From: an uncultured Holophagaceae bacterium | GTDB taxonomy: Bacteria; Acidobacteriota; Holophagae; Holophagales; Holophagaceae | NCBI GenBank assembly: GCA_903857495.1 | Contig: CAIOFF010000023.1 | Coordinates: forward strand, 1-64,000 | Direction: 5' to 3' | Length of the DNA: 64,000 nt | In this document: positions 23,765-31,573 of the stretch, one piece after another | Position numbering within the stretch: the first letter of the stretch is position 1 | Layout of the letters: every line of letters starts with the position of its first letter | Notes under the pieces: model-generated | What the model saw: only the letters and a program-made list of their open reading frames with translations | Databases searched by the model: none | Told to the model about the DNA's origin: nothing | Translations under genes and position numbers: made by a program

Positions 23765-26101
23765 CTACTTGTGAAGGTAAACGTTGTCTACGTAGACCGT
23801 GCCGCTGCCGGTTCCTGAAACGAACAGGAGCTGAGCCAGGTGAGAGCGGTTCCAGGTGGCGCCGCTCTTAACAAAACTGGCGATGGGGATCTCCAGGGAG
23901 ACCCACCGGCCGGTGCCGGTGAGGGCGGGTGTAGACGTGGCGGTGGCAGTGAAGGTGGCGTCGGTGTCATCGCCGCCGCCGTAGGCCCCGTTGGCCCCGA
24001 AGTCCACCAGCTTGGCCTGGAAGTTGGTGACGTCAGGAGTCCAGACATCCACGTGGAAATACGTCATGGTCGAGCCGTCGATGACATGGGCAGTGAACTC
24101 GACTCCCACGTAGCTGAGGCCGGTGTACTTCTTGACCACCTTGGAGGTGCCCGCGATGGTGTAGTCACTGCCGACGCCCACGCCCCAGCTGGCGGCCCAG
24201 GTGTCCACCGTGGCATTGGTGTAGGTGCCGCTGCTGGTGTAGAGAGAGATCACATTCGCCGCGGCCACGGAGGGGGTGGCGGCAACGGTGGTGGGGGCGG
24301 TGGCCCCGGTGGGCGCACTGAGGGGAGGTGCGGAAGGCCCGGTGGCGCCGATGAAGGTGATGGGGCCGACGTAGTAGGTCTTGTCCGCCGCGGGGGTGGT
24401 GCCGAACTCGGGGAAGATCGAGATCTTGTTGAAGGTGAAGGTGAGATCGAGCGCGGCGGTTCCTGCGGCGGGGACGCCCATGTCAAAGGTCAGCGTCTGC
24501 CAGCCCGCCGCAGCCGTGACATCGGCCTCGACCGTGTGCGTGCTGTTGTTGGCATCCTCGAGCTTGAGCTTCATGACCACCCCTGCCGCGGGGCAGTAGA
24601 CCACCGCCTTCAGGGTCTTGTTGGAAGCCGAGAAAGGGACGGTCCCAACGGAATCCAGGTAACCCACGGACAGGGTGGTCCCGGCCCAGGACTGGGCGCC
24701 GGTCGTCTTGACGATCTTGACCACCGGGGTGGTGGGCCCCCCCGCGGGAGCGCCCGTGCCAGGGATCGTGGAGGCGGTTCCGCCAAAATCGGTGCCCTTG
24801 TAGGTGAGGCTGCTGGTGTTGAAGTCAAGGACGGGGTAGGAGGATACGGCGGCCACAGTGTTGTAGGTCTGAGTGGCCGAGGCAGCGGCCGTGTTCAGGT
24901 TGCCGGCCAGGTCACTGAAGGCCCCAACCGCGATACCGATGGTGATGGTCCCCGTGGCATTGGTGGGCGGGGTGACCAGCAGGGTGTAGTGGGCGGCGTC
25001 CACCTTGGTGACACTGGAAGCCGCCGTGGCCCCGGTGACCGTCACATCGCTGGCGGTGAAGCTGGTGCCCACATCCTCGCTGAAGGTGAAGGTCAGGGTC
25101 ACGGGTCCGGTGATGGCGGTGCCACTGGTGCCGCTGATGGCAACGGTGGGTGCCACAGTGTCCGTCAGGGCCGGACCCGCGGGGGCGGAGGCACCGACGA
25201 AGGTGAGAGGGCCGACGTAGTAGATCAAGCCTGTTCCAGCGGCTCCGAAGGCCGGGAAGAGCGACACTTTGTTGTAGGTGTAGGCAAGGTTGATAGCGGC
25301 CGTGCCGGAAGACTGGGTCGCGAAGTCGAAGGTGAGGGTCTGCCAGCCGGTCGCGGCGGTCACGGCGTCGGTCTCGACCGAGTGCGTGCCGTCATTGGCG
25401 TCTTCGACCTTTAGCTTGAAGGAGGTGCCCGCGGCGCTGTAGACCACTGCGGTCATCTTGTGCGCGGTGGCAGAGAAGGGCAGCTTCGGGATCGAGTCGA
25501 GGTAGCCGACGGACAGCGTGGTGCCAGCCCAGATCTCGGCGCCCGCGGTCTTCGTGACCTGGACGACCTTGTTGGCGGGTCCGCCGGTGGGTATACCGGT
25601 GCTGGTGACCGCCGAGACGGTGCCACCGAAGTCCGTGGCCTTGTAGGTCAGGCCAGCAGTATTGAAGTCCAGCACCGTGTAGCTGACCACTGTGTTGAAG
25701 GGCTGAGTGGCCGTGGCAGCAGTCGTGTTGGCATTCCCGGCCAGGTCACTGAAGGCGCCAACGGCCACGCTGATGGTCATGGTGCCGGAGGCATTCGCGG
25801 CCGGCGTGGCCACCAGGGTGTAGTGGGTGGTGTCAACCTTGGTCACCGCTGCCGCGGCTGTGCCGTTCGTGACAGTGACATCGCTGGCCGTGAAGCTCGT
25901 GCCGACATCCTCACTGAAGGTGAAGCTCAAGGTCACGGGAGCACTGGTCGGAGTGGCGGTGGTGCCGCTGATGGCCACGGTGGGAGCCGTGGTATCTGCC
26001 GGCGCGGCGGGCGGCGAAGAGGTGCCACCACAGCCCATCAGGAGGGAAAAAACCAGAAGGGCCAGCGTCAGGAACGTCCTTCGGAAACGATCAGTCAGCA
26101 T
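23765..26101 (-). CDS. Modular Ig-like/carbohydrate-binding-like lipoprotein
   Basis: A 778-residue lipoprotein (lipobox LLMGC, Cys24) without a catalytic motif I recognise. Modules in order: Ig-like 1 (APTVAISGT... FSEDVGTSFTASDVTVT, about 40-145), a beta-rich module starting VLDFNTAGLTYKATDFGG (about 145-300), Ig-like 2 (about 315-420), a second copy of the beta-rich module starting VLDFNTSSLTYKGTDFGG (about 425-585), then a third type of beta-sandwich ending GTVYVDNVYLHK (about 615-778). The same ending style (LQVDNIYWSK) closes the GH17 protein. ATG 26101 follows GGAG; ATG 26113 is the alternative. Likely a cell-surface glucan-binding protein of the locus. Confidence 0.75.
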   Translation of the reverse strand: MLTDRFRRTFLTLALLVFSLLMGCGGTSSPPAAPADTTAPTVAISGTTATPTSAPVTLSFTFSEDVGTSFTASDVTVTNGTAAAAVTKVDTTHYTLVATPAANASGTMTISVAVGAFSDLAGNANTTAATATQPFNTVVSYTVLDFNTAGLTYKATDFGGTVSAVTSTGIPTGGPANKVVQVTKTAGAEIWAGTTLSVGYLDSIPKLPFSATAHKMTAVVYSAAGTSFKLKVEDANDGTHSVETDAVTAATGWQTLTFDFATQSSGTAAINLAYTYNKVSLFPAFGAAGTGLIYYVGPLTFVGASAPAGPALTDTVAPTVAISGTSGTAITGPVTLTFTFSEDVGTSFTASDVTVTGATAASSVTKVDAAHYTLLVTPPTNATGTITIGIAVGAFSDLAGNLNTAAASATQTYNTVAAVSSYPVLDFNTSSLTYKGTDFGGTASTIPGTGAPAGGPTTPVVKIVKTTGAQSWAGTTLSVGYLDSVGTVPFSASNKTLKAVVYCPAAGVVMKLKLEDANNSTHTVEADVTAAAGWQTLTFDMGVPAAGTAALDLTFTFNKISIFPEFGTTPAADKTYYVGPITFIGATGPSAPPLSAPTGATAPTTVAATPSVAAANVISLYTSSGTYTNATVDTWAASWGVGVGSDYTIAGTSKVVKKYTGLSYVGVEFTAHVIDGSTMTYFHVDVWTPDVTNFQAKLVDFGANGAYGGGDDTDATFTATATSTPALTGTGRWVSLEIPIASFVKSGATWNRSHLAQLLFVSGTGSGTVYVDNVYLHK

Positions 26102-26355
26102 CGTGCTCTCCATGTGTGGCTGCGGCCGGGTCGCCGCAAGGAGTGGTAGGAGACGGGCCAGTGGGCTGCAAACCGGATGGACCGTTCAAAGGAAGGGAGG
26201 GCGATCGGAAATCGAATCAAGGATGCATTTTTAAAATGGATCAGTATATGGTCTTTTTTTGTTTTCCATTATGAATTTTCGCGAAGACACCTCACCGGGA
26301 GCTTGCCCGGAATACCTCCACGAAAGGCTGGGGTCCAGGCTTTCCCACCCGGGGC
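26102..26355 (-). promoter_or_regulatory. AT-rich upstream region of the Ig-like lipoprotein gene
   Basis: This gap is strikingly AT-rich at 26213-26285 compared with its neighbours. It carries the motif AAAAAAAGACCATATAC on the minus strand (26260-26244), shared with two other promoter regions of this locus. A clear -35/-10 pair cannot be fixed; the T/A tracts at 26231-26275 are the probable promoter zone. Confidence 0.5.
26244..26260 (-). promoter_or_regulatory. Candidate glucan-locus operator, site A
   Basis: AAAAAAAGACCATATAC read on the minus strand, about 143 bases upstream of the Ig-like lipoprotein start. It matches site C (30005-30020) over 15 of 16 positions and site B (27536-27550) more loosely. 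Binding by the adjacent XylR-type regulator is inferred. Confidence 0.55.
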
Positions 26356-27534
26356 TCAGCGCCGCAGGAGACCTGCCCGGTAAAGCGCCGGTGTGGTCCC
26401 GGCCTCACGCTTGAAGAACCGGCAGAAGTAGGTGGCCGACTGGAAGCCGCATTCCCGGGCAATCTCTTCGAGTCCCAGGTTGGAGTTCTCAAGCAGCCGC
26501 ATGCCCCGGTTGAGGCGGACCCGGGTCATCTCCCGGGCGACCGGGCGGCCCAGGTGCTTCTTGAACAGGTTGTCCAGGGTGGACCGGGAGCAGTTGGCGA
26601 GCTCACAGACCTGCTCCACGGAGATCCCCCGGCAGGCGCGGTCCCGGATGATGCGGGAGGCGGCCAGGACGATGGGGTTGTGGGCCGTGGTGATGTCCGT
26701 GGACTGGCGCTCCACGACCCGCAGGGGGGGGTGGTTGTAGAGCCCGGGTTCGAGGCGCTCGCCGTCCAGCATGCGGGTCAGCATCTCTGCAGCCATCTGG
26801 CCGATACCTTCCCCGTTGGGCGCGACGCTGGTCAGCGTGGGCCGGCAGAGGCGGCAGAGGATCTCGTCGTTGTCCACGCCGATCACCGAGACGTCCGAGG
26901 GCATGGAGATGCCCAGGTCCCGGCAGGCGTTGATGATCTGCTGCCCGCGGATGTCGTTGCAGGCAAGGATCGCGCTGGGCTTGGGCAGCTTCGTCAGCCA
27001 GGCGGCCAGGGCCGGCTCGTATTCGAGTCCCCGCATCTCGCGGAACTGGAGGCTGATGTTCGCAGAGACCCTCGGGGGTGGTGCGTAGACGTCGACAACC
27101 CTGCCCAGGGCCTGGAGGATACGACAGAAGGCCTCCGAGCGCCGGTCCGAGAAGAAGATGCCTGGGTAGCCCCCAAAGGCGAAATGGACGAAGCCGGCCT
27201 GAACGAAGAAGTCCGCAGCCAGCTGGGCCACGACGGCGGGGTCCGTGTCGATGCAGGGCGAATCCGGGCAGTTGCCCTCCCCCTGGCAGTCCACCACGGG
27301 CACCCCCAGGGACTTGATCTGCCGCCCCAAGTCCGGGGTGGAGATGAAGCCGATGATCCCGTCGATGTGCCCCTTCTTCAGCCAGCCCGGGAGCTTCATG
27401 AACTCGGCCCGCTCATAGGGGAAGATGAGCCACTCCTCGTGCTCCAGGGCGTAGGTGGCAACCCCGCGGCAGATCCCCCGGCTGTACCCACCGGAGGCCG
27501 GGACGAGCAGGGCGATGTGTCGGATACCTGGCAT
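26356..27534 (-). CDS. XylR-type transcriptional regulator (LacI-like sensor, AraC DNA-binding domain)
   Basis: A 392-residue regulator. Residues 1-270 form a periplasmic-binding-protein-like sensor (RHIALLVPASGGYSRGICRGVATYA; IDTDPAVVAQLAADFFVQAGF; ILACNDIRGQQII; DVSVIGVDNDEILCRL), closely parallel to E. coli XylR. Residues 285-392 hold two AraC-type helix-turn-helix units (SVEQVCELANCSRSTLDNLFKK; GLEEIARECGFQSATYFCRFFKREAG). It sits inside the beta-1,3-glucan locus between the lipoprotein and GH81 genes, so the ligand is probably a glucan-derived sugar. A motif copy directly abuts its start codon, suggesting autoregulation. Confidence 0.9.
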   Translation of the reverse strand: MPGIRHIALLVPASGGYSRGICRGVATYALEHEEWLIFPYERAEFMKLPGWLKKGHIDGIIGFISTPDLGRQIKSLGVPVVDCQGEGNCPDSPCIDTDPAVVAQLAADFFVQAGFVHFAFGGYPGIFFSDRRSEAFCRILQALGRVVDVYAPPPRVSANISLQFREMRGLEYEPALAAWLTKLPKPSAILACNDIRGQQIINACRDLGISMPSDVSVIGVDNDEILCRLCRPTLTSVAPNGEGIGQMAAEMLTRMLDGERLEPGLYNHPPLRVVERQSTDITTAHNPIVLAASRIIRDRACRGISVEQVCELANCSRSTLDNLFKKHLGRPVAREMTRVRLNRGMRLLENSNLGLEEIARECGFQSATYFCRFFKREAGTTPALYRAGLLRR

Positions 27535-27535
27535 G

Positions 27536-27550
27536 AAAAAAGATCATACC
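27536..27550. promoter_or_regulatory. Candidate glucan-locus operator, site B
   Basis: AAAAAAGATCATACC lies immediately upstream of the regulator's ATG (start at 27534, minus strand), where bound protein could block initiation. It is the weakest of the three motif copies (T for C in GACC/GATC, and CC instead of TAC at the end). Confidence 0.45.
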
Positions 27551-27655
27551 CTACTCAAAGCAGGTAAAGCTGCCTCTCCCCAGGATCACCTGGGTTTCCC
27601 TGCTCCTGACTCGCTTTGGGTTCTCCTCCAGGCGGCCTTCCAGGGGCAGCGGTCT

Positions 27656-29920
27656 CTACTTCTCGGCCAGCGAGCGCGGCGGAACCGTCAGCTGGACCCC
27701 GTCGCTGAAGCGGACGTTGAGCGGCGTGGAGCCGGCGTTGTAGGCCAGGTGGGTCCGCGTGCCGTCCGGCTTGCGGAACACTGAGAACAGGGCCGTGTCC
27801 GCGGTGATGGACAGGTCGGGCACGCCCATGCGCTGGAGGCTCAGCAGCCAGTGCAAGGTGTGAGAGCGGGTGTCGCCGAACTCCACCGCCCCCCAGCGGT
27901 TCCACTGGGCGAGGGCGGCGGCCGGGTCGGCCAGCGCCAGGTACTTGGCGAAGACGTCCTGCCAGATGTCCGGCGGATCGGGACGCCGACCGGTCTTGGC
28001 GAAGACCGCGCTCTGGGCGGGCAGCTCGGCGAGGCTCTGCCGCACGAACTTCGGGTCCCGGCCCAGGTAGAGAGAGGCACTGGTAATGGGCAGCAGGTTG
28101 ATGCCCTTGATCTGGCGGGGTTCGTCGATCCACCACGTGTTGTGTGCGTATTTTCCCCCGAACAGCATGCTGACTTCGGTGTTGAGGTAGTCCGGCGGCA
28201 GGACCAAGTGGTCCAGATCGAACCAGTAGTGCTGAATGCTCGAGATCTCGGTGGTGTAGAGCCAGATGCCCAGGTCCCGCAGGGCCCGGTCGCCGGTGAC
28301 CTCGCCCCAGAGCACCAGCCCCGCCCAGGCGTTCACGGCCTCGGAGGAGGACTCCTGGTTGTTCCCGAAGGGTCCAAGGCCGATGCCGGAAGCCCAGGAG
28401 TGGCCCTCGTAGGCGTCGAAGTTGCGGAGGAACGGGAAGTCGCTCCCGCCGCGCCGGGTCGTGGCGATGTCGGCCACCAGCAGATCGACCATGGCCCCCC
28501 ACTGGTCCTTCCCGGCCCAGGCGGGATCCCGCAGCGCGATCTCGGCCATGGCGCGGATCCAGTAGCCGTAGTGGAAATGGTGGTCGTTCACCTGCTCGAC
28601 CCCGAAGTATTCCTCGGGGTAGGCGACCACGGTCCCCAGGGTCTTGGTGTAGCGGAAGTAGGTCTTGCGGCTCTCGCCGTTGAACCACATCTCGACGCGG
28701 CCCTTCAGCAGCTTCAGCAGCTGATCGCGCATCTCGAGATCACCCTGTTGCTCCGCCACGTTCATCAGGCTGGTGATGCGCTGCAGGCCCTTGCCCTGCC
28801 AGTAGGCTCCGTTCCCGATCTCCAGCAGCATGCGGCGGGCGTTGCGGAGGTCGGTCTTGAGCAGGTCCCGCAGCTCAGGCAGGCGGTCCCCAGCCTTGAT
28901 GCCCGGCCACCACGGCACGAAGCCTGTGTAGGTGGACGTGGTCTTGAAGCCGGGGGCCGCGAGCAGGTGGATGCGGCCCCGGAGCGTCTCATAGGCCGGG
29001 CCCAGGCGGCCCTTGACAGAAGCGTTGCCAAACCACTGGTGGGGATAAAGCCCCAGCAGGGGCGCGGCCTCAGGGCCTTCTAGGGTGCGGGTGTCCGCGT
29101 CGAAGCGGGTCTCCACCTGACCGCTGGCCCGGTTGACGTCCCAGGAGACGCGGGTCTCCTGCAGGAAGCTGTAGGCGTGCTTCATGAAGAGCTGCAGGGT
29201 GGCCGGCTGGTCATCCGGCAGCGCCGCGGCGGAGAGGTAGTCTCGGCCGGCCGGCATCCGGGCCAGCCACTGCTTCTCGCCGACCTTCTCCCAGCGGACC
29301 CCCGCAGGTCCGAAGAGGGCATAGGTGCGGGCCTTCACCTTCAGGGCGAGGACCCTCGGGTCCGCGCCATCGTCGATCCGGTTGCCCGCTTCCGGCAGGG
29401 TCAGCCGGACATCGCCCCGGGAGATCCGCAGGTAGGAGAAGGGCGAGCCGTGGGCGATGGTCGCCCGGAAGGTGTCCGGCCCCCGGGACATGTCGACTTC
29501 GATGGACCAGTCCCCGGCCTTGGCCAGCCGGGCCGGGCCGGGCTCGAAGGCTACGGGCGCAAGCAGGATCGGATCCTTGTGGGGGAAGTGGATCTCAGTG
29601 TCCCGGCGCTTGGTGGGAACGACCTCCCTGCCCGGCAGCGCCAGCTCCAGCCCGGCGGGGCTGAACCGGAAGGTCAGCGGCTGGGCGTAGATCACCTCGG
29701 GCTGGGGGCTGAACAGCAGCGCCGAATACCACTGGTTGGTCTGGGCGGCAGTCTTCAGCAGGGCCTCGGTGCGCATCGGCGCCGACGGCACGTCGCGGTC
29801 GCCGCCCTGGCCGCTGAGCCAGTAGGCGCCAGCGCCAGCCTTGACGGTCTGCGCGGGCACGGGAACCGACTGGAGCACACCCACCAGGGTCGCCAGCAGC
29901 AGGCATGGGATGGATTTCAT
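27656..29920 (-). CDS. GH81 endo-beta-1,3-glucanase (laminarinase)
   Basis: A 754-residue secreted enzyme with signal peptide (PCLLLATLVGVLQSVPVPAQ). It hydrolyses internal beta-1,3-glucosidic bonds with inversion. GH81 landmarks: NQWYSALLF, DHHFHYGYWI with Asp446, FPFLRNFDAYEGHSWASG, NNQESSSEAVNAW with Glu523 and Glu527 (the acidic pair of the active site) and EVSMLFGGKYAHNTWW. N-terminal beta-sandwich and C-terminal (alpha/alpha)6 domains fill the length with no extra binding module. Divergent from the porin; their shared gap carries site C. Probably periplasmic or extracellular. Confidence 0.93.
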   Translation of the reverse strand: MKSIPCLLLATLVGVLQSVPVPAQTVKAGAGAYWLSGQGGDRDVPSAPMRTEALLKTAAQTNQWYSALLFSPQPEVIYAQPLTFRFSPAGLELALPGREVVPTKRRDTEIHFPHKDPILLAPVAFEPGPARLAKAGDWSIEVDMSRGPDTFRATIAHGSPFSYLRISRGDVRLTLPEAGNRIDDGADPRVLALKVKARTYALFGPAGVRWEKVGEKQWLARMPAGRDYLSAAALPDDQPATLQLFMKHAYSFLQETRVSWDVNRASGQVETRFDADTRTLEGPEAAPLLGLYPHQWFGNASVKGRLGPAYETLRGRIHLLAAPGFKTTSTYTGFVPWWPGIKAGDRLPELRDLLKTDLRNARRMLLEIGNGAYWQGKGLQRITSLMNVAEQQGDLEMRDQLLKLLKGRVEMWFNGESRKTYFRYTKTLGTVVAYPEEYFGVEQVNDHHFHYGYWIRAMAEIALRDPAWAGKDQWGAMVDLLVADIATTRRGGSDFPFLRNFDAYEGHSWASGIGLGPFGNNQESSSEAVNAWAGLVLWGEVTGDRALRDLGIWLYTTEISSIQHYWFDLDHLVLPPDYLNTEVSMLFGGKYAHNTWWIDEPRQIKGINLLPITSASLYLGRDPKFVRQSLAELPAQSAVFAKTGRRPDPPDIWQDVFAKYLALADPAAALAQWNRWGAVEFGDTRSHTLHWLLSLQRMGVPDLSITADTALFSVFRKPDGTRTHLAYNAGSTPLNVRFSDGVQLTVPPRSLAEK

Positions 29921-30192
29921 GGTGGCCCTCCGGAACGGTCACCCGGAATGTAGACGATCGGCGCACCGGAAATGGGCCCCTCGGAAACTTTTTCAAGAAT
30001 TACGAAAAAGGACCATATACAACCTGTATTTTTGGTTTCACCTTGAATCAGCCTTCTCTCGGCCCAGTTATTAACCTGAAGACCTGCCAAGGAAAAGGGA
30101 CTGGAACCTGCAGATTCCCAAAGAATAAGAACAAGAAATCGTAGGTTTCGACGTTCATCCTCGCGATTCGACCTCCAGCCAAAAGGTGCACC
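29921..30192. promoter_or_regulatory. Divergent promoter region, GH81 and porin
   Basis: A 272-base gap serving two outward genes, AT-rich between 29985 and 30150. It contains site C and, just to its right, GTATTTTTGGTTTCACC (30026-30042), which could be an imperfect inverted partner of ACCATATAC. TTGAAT (30043-30048) is a possible -35 for the porin without a clear -10 at the right distance. Confidence 0.5.
30005..30020. promoter_or_regulatory. Candidate glucan-locus operator, site C
   Basis: AAAAAGGACCATATAC in the GH81/porin gap, about 85 bases upstream of GH81 and 173 upstream of the porin. It shares GACCATATAC exactly with site A. An imperfect inverted element GTATTTTTGGT starts 5 bases to its right. 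Confidence 0.55.
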
Positions 30193-31554
30193 ATGCACAT
30201 CGATATCCAGGGCTCAGCCACCGACCAACGACCTGCACAGCCGATCCTTGGCCGCATCCTCCAGAGGGGGCTGCCGTTCCTCGCGGGCCTGGCCTGCTGC
30301 ACCACCGCGGCGGCCCAGGGCCTCAGCTACGGGCCCTTCACCCTAAACGCCTTCGCCAAGTACGAGGGGGGGCGATCAAACAACCAGGCCAAGGACGCCC
30401 AGCTCTACCCCGGTGAGGACAAGCAGCGTGTGTGGGCGGACCAGCTCGTCATCGGCCGCGGCTACGGGACCGAGAGCACGGGTACCCTGCTGGTGCAGCC
30501 CTGGCTCGGCGTCAAGTTCGATATCGGTGGCGGCTTCAAGCTGAGCGCCCTGGTGAGCCAGCGATGGCGCGGCGGCCGGGGCCTGCCGACCACGGCCGAC
30601 GTGCCCGGTTACGTCTACGAGGAGAACGTGGCCATCAGCCACGAGGAGTATGGCAGCCTGCGGGTGGGCAAGATGACCGCGCGCGCCTGGGCCGTCGCCG
30701 ACTACCCCTACGGCACGAACGTGGGCCTGGCGGACGAGTGGGGCGCCAGTGGCGCCGGCTACGGCATGAACACCTCTGCCATCCGGTACACCTCCCGTGT
30801 CTTCGATGTGTTCCAGGGCGACCTGGTCCTCGAGGGCACCTACGACCGCGGCAACATGGCCTTCAAGACCCACAAGCCCAGGTTCTACGAGCTCTACGCC
30901 CAATACCACAGCGGCGATCTGGTGGTGGACGCGATCTTCCAGGACACCCGCAACGGCAACCCCATGGCCTGGGGCCATGGGCCCTTCACGGGCCTGACAC
31001 CCTTCCCCCAGGACGACAGCAAGCTCGGCGGCTCCGGCCAGGGCATCGCAATGGTGATGGCCCGCTACGAGCTGAACACCCACTGGCAGGTGTCCGGCGG
31101 TCTCCGCCGCAACCGCTGGAGTGGCGCCTACGCGGTGCTCACCAAGGTCGGCCCCCCGGATCTCTGGAACAACATGTTCAATGTCGACTGGGCCAGCACT
31201 GCCAACCCCCTGTGGAAACCGGGCTACGCCGCGACTTCCAACGACGGCTTCGCGGGCCTGCGCTACCGCTGGAACAAGTGGTCCACCTGGGCGGCCATGG
31301 AATACCTGGGCAGGGCCGCCACGGACAACCCTGCCGAGCGGGGCCAGAGCAACTGGGCCACCTACAACACAGCTGGCCTGCAATACGACTTCGGGCACGG
31401 GCTCGCCCTCTACGGCTCCGTGGGCATGGTCCACTACGGCCGGCTCGGGCTGTCTCCGATGTCCATGCCCACCAACTCCGCCTTCACCGGTGTCGACTCG
31501 CGCGTCACGCGCAACGGCAACTGGTTCATCCTGGGTGCCGTCTACGTCCTCTGA
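30193..31554 (+). CDS. Outer-membrane porin-like beta-barrel
   Basis: A 453-residue protein with a long-n-region signal (residues 1-42, ending TAAAQG) and a barrel-like pattern of alternating aromatic/hydrophobic strands: FTLNAFAKYEGG, LLVQPWLGVKFDI, SLRVGKMTARAW, AIRYTSRVFDVFQGDLVLEGTYD, FYELYAQYHSGDLVVDAIFQD, WFILGAVYVL at the C-terminus. It resembles porins of the Gram-negative porin superfamily, but the end is Leu rather than the usual Phe. Placed between GH81 and GH17, it probably admits glucan oligosaccharides. It starts with a short 5' overlap-free gap before GH17. Confidence 0.75.
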   Translation: MHIDIQGSATDQRPAQPILGRILQRGLPFLAGLACCTTAAAQGLSYGPFTLNAFAKYEGGRSNNQAKDAQLYPGEDKQRVWADQLVIGRGYGTESTGTLLVQPWLGVKFDIGGGFKLSALVSQRWRGGRGLPTTADVPGYVYEENVAISHEEYGSLRVGKMTARAWAVADYPYGTNVGLADEWGASGAGYGMNTSAIRYTSRVFDVFQGDLVLEGTYDRGNMAFKTHKPRFYELYAQYHSGDLVVDAIFQDTRNGNPMAWGHGPFTGLTPFPQDDSKLGGSGQGIAMVMARYELNTHWQVSGGLRRNRWSGAYAVLTKVGPPDLWNNMFNVDWASTANPLWKPGYAATSNDGFAGLRYRWNKWSTWAAMEYLGRAATDNPAERGQSNWATYNTAGLQYDFGHGLALYGSVGMVHYGRLGLSPMSMPTNSAFTGVDSRVTRNGNWFILGAVYVL

Positions 31555-31573
31555 TCCCTAAGGAACCATCGCC

